Source: Paludibaculum fermentans
GTDB lineage: Bacteria; Acidobacteriota; Terriglobia; Bryobacterales; Bryobacteraceae
Length of the DNA: 64,000 nt
Direction of reading: 5' to 3'
Assembly (NCBI RefSeq): GCF_015277775.1
Contig: NZ_CP063849.1
Location: 1,054,001 to 1,118,000 of the forward strand
The first letter of the stretch is position 1. Each line of letters begins with the position of its first letter. Positions 62,801 to 64,000 of this stretch are shown piece after piece. Below the pieces are notes generated by a model, which searched no databases, was not told where the DNA came from, and was given only the letters and a program-made list of their open reading frames with translations. Position numbers and translations under genes: made by a program.

Positions 62801-64000
62801 TCAGACCGGGCGGGCGATGCCCAGCTTCTTCATTCGCGATTGCAGGGTGGTGCGCTTCATCCCCAAACGAGCGGCCGCACCGCCTTCACCGCTCAACTGC
62901 CACTTGGACTCCCGCAGGACTTGCAGGATATGGACGCGCTCGGCTTCCTCCAGCGTCAGGGAGGCCTGCACCGCTGCCGAGGGCGATGCCCCGTCGGGTA
63001 GAGCCGCATTCTTCAGCTCACTCAGGGGCACCCGCAGCAGTTCGTTCGGCGACAGGATCACCGCGCGCTCCATCAGATTCTCCAACTCGCGCACATTGCC
63101 GGGCCAGTCGTAGCGGGTCAATGCCTCCATGGTCTCGCCGGGAATCCGCTCGATCCGGCGGCCCATGCGGCGCGCGAACTTCTGCACGAAGTGCCGCACC
63201 AGCAGCGGGATGTCGTCGCGCCGCGACCGCAGCGGCGGCAGCAGCACCGGGAATACGTTCAGCCGGTAGAACAGGTCCATGCGGAAGCTGCCATCGGCCA
63301 CCATCTGCTGCAGGTTGCGGTGGGTCGCCGCCACCAGGCGTACGTTCACCTTCAGGGTCTTTGTCCCGCCGAGCCGCTCGAACTCATGTTCCTGCAGGGC
63401 TCGCAGCAATTTCGGCTGCAGCTCCAGCGGGATGTCGCCTACCTCGTCCAGGAACAGGGTCCCTTCGTGCGCCAGCTCAAACCGGCCCAGTTTTTGCTGG
63501 ATCGCACCGGTGAATGCGCCGCGCTCGTGTCCGAACATTTCGCTTTCCAGCAAGCCCGTCGGGATCGCCGCGCAGTTCAGTTTGACAAAGGTGCGCTGCG
63601 CGCGCGGGCTGAGCTCGTGGATCGCCCGCGCAATCAGTTCCTTGCCGGTGCCGGTCTCGCCGATGATCAATACGCTCGCGTCGGTCGGCGCCACGGTCTG
63701 CACCTGTTGCAGGACGGCGCGGAACGCTGCGTTGTCGCCGATCATCTCGCGGAAGTCGTACTCGGTGCGGATCTCCTCCTCCAGGTAGAGCTTCTCATCG
63801 GACAGCTTGTCGCGCAGTACCTGGATCTCGCGAAACGCGAAGGTGTTGGACACCGCAATCGCGATTTGCGCGGCCACTTGCGTCAGGAACTGGACGTCCT
63901 CATCGTGGAACGCGTTCTTCTCGAAGCTGCTCAGGTTTAGCGTGCCGATCACCTTGCCGCGCACAATCAGGGGCACGCTGACAGCACTCTGGAAGCCCTC
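62801..64000 (-). CDS. Sigma-54-dependent regulator with GAF domain (5' end outside window)
   Basis: About 400 C-terminal residues are visible; the frame continues past the window edge (EGFQSAVSVPLIVRGKVIG). It has part of a GAF sensor domain, then an AAA+ domain with Walker A GETGTGKELIARAIH, the sigma-54-contact GAFTGA loop, Walker B GTLFLDEVGDIP and RYDWPGNVRELENL. A C-terminal Fis-type helix-turn-helix is present (GAAARLGMKRTTLQSRMKKL). It activates sigma-54 promoters in response to a ligand or signal sensed by GAF. Its targets cannot be told from the window. Confidence 0.9.
   Translation of the reverse strand, partial: EGFQSAVSVPLIVRGKVIGTLNLSSFEKNAFHDEDVQFLTQVAAQIAIAVSNTFAFREIQVLRDKLSDEKLYLEEEIRTEYDFREMIGDNAAFRAVLQQVQTVAPTDASVLIIGETGTGKELIARAIHELSPRAQRTFVKLNCAAIPTGLLESEMFGHERGAFTGAIQQKLGRFELAHEGTLFLDEVGDIPLELQPKLLRALQEHEFERLGGTKTLKVNVRLVAATHRNLQQMVADGSFRMDLFYRLNVFPVLLPPLRSRRDDIPLLVRHFVQKFARRMGRRIERIPGETMEALTRYDWPGNVRELENLMERAVILSPNELLRVPLSELKNAALPDGASPSAAVQASLTLEEAERVHILQVLRESKWQLSGEGGAAARLGMKRTTLQSRMKKLGIARPV

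Overview
The window looks like a chromosomal segment of a GC-rich member of the Acidobacteriota, most likely of the Solibacter/Bryobacter/Paludibaculum type. This is inferred from gene content: an Oar-like TonB-dependent receptor with a carboxypeptidase-regulatory N-domain, a MacB-like permease with the N-terminal extension typical of acidobacterial 'ADOP' permeases, many exported Gfo/Idh/MocA oxidoreductases and DUF1080 proteins, and the 'TGPxTxxGKARSAQNAxxHGLTA' family. No rRNA, tRNA, CRISPR array or complete insertion sequence was recognised by eye.

Layout. 1-2.6 kb (minus): 5' part of prmA, an acyl-CoA synthetase, a small zinc-ribbon protein and a cupin. 3-6 kb: two secreted proteins of unknown function and a SMI1/KNR4 protein. 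6.5-7.9 kb: an AT-richer patch with an unusual DUF1801-transmembrane fusion. 8-19 kb: an enolase-superfamily dehydratase, a giant secreted RCC1-repeat protein, a GNAT acetyltransferase, an APH-fold kinase and a TonB-dependent receptor. 19.4-24.5 kb: ketopantoate reductase, an exported HD protein whose 3' end is tandemly duplicated, a TPR gene that looks frameshifted at a G8 tract, dispersed repeats and a VOC protein. 24.7-30.1 kb: two large glycosyltransferase-like membrane proteins and a single-pass partner. 30.4-35.4 kb: a multicopy-family protein, then a tight operon of a double class II aldolase with lutABC, which fits oxidation of the L-lactaldehyde/L-lactate released from deoxysugars. 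35.6-41.1 kb: a plus-strand run of exported proteins (GH28-like, Gfo/Idh/MocA, isochorismatase-like, DUF362, RidA). 41.1-46.5 kb (minus): SelA-like PLP enzyme, ADOP permease with a striking dyad operator, and glucuronate isomerase. 46.6-51.6 kb: small secreted proteins, DUF1080 and another Gfo/Idh/MocA gene. 51.6-52.8 kb: an enolase-superfamily gene interrupted by an in-frame TAG. 52.9-54.2 kb: an MFS exporter.

The most unusual system is at 54.2-59.7 kb (minus): three genes with 4-nt or shorter overlaps encode an FkbH-like HAD protein fused to an acyl/peptidyl carrier domain, a GT4 glycosyltransferase, and a second GT4 glycosyltransferase fused to a type II thioesterase. No PKS or NRPS elongation module is present, yet both glycosyltransferases carry short motifs resembling those at NRPS module junctions. 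This looks like a compact pathway for loading, glycosylating and releasing a carrier-bound C3 unit. The window ends with TfoX-like, Gfo/Idh/MocA and ThuA-DUF1080 genes and the 3' part of a GAF-AAA-Fis sigma-54 activator.

Together the set suggests a soil saprotroph of plant polysaccharides (GH28, UxaC, two enolase-superfamily enzymes, lactate oxidation, TonB uptake). All functions are inferred from motifs read by eye; no database search was run.
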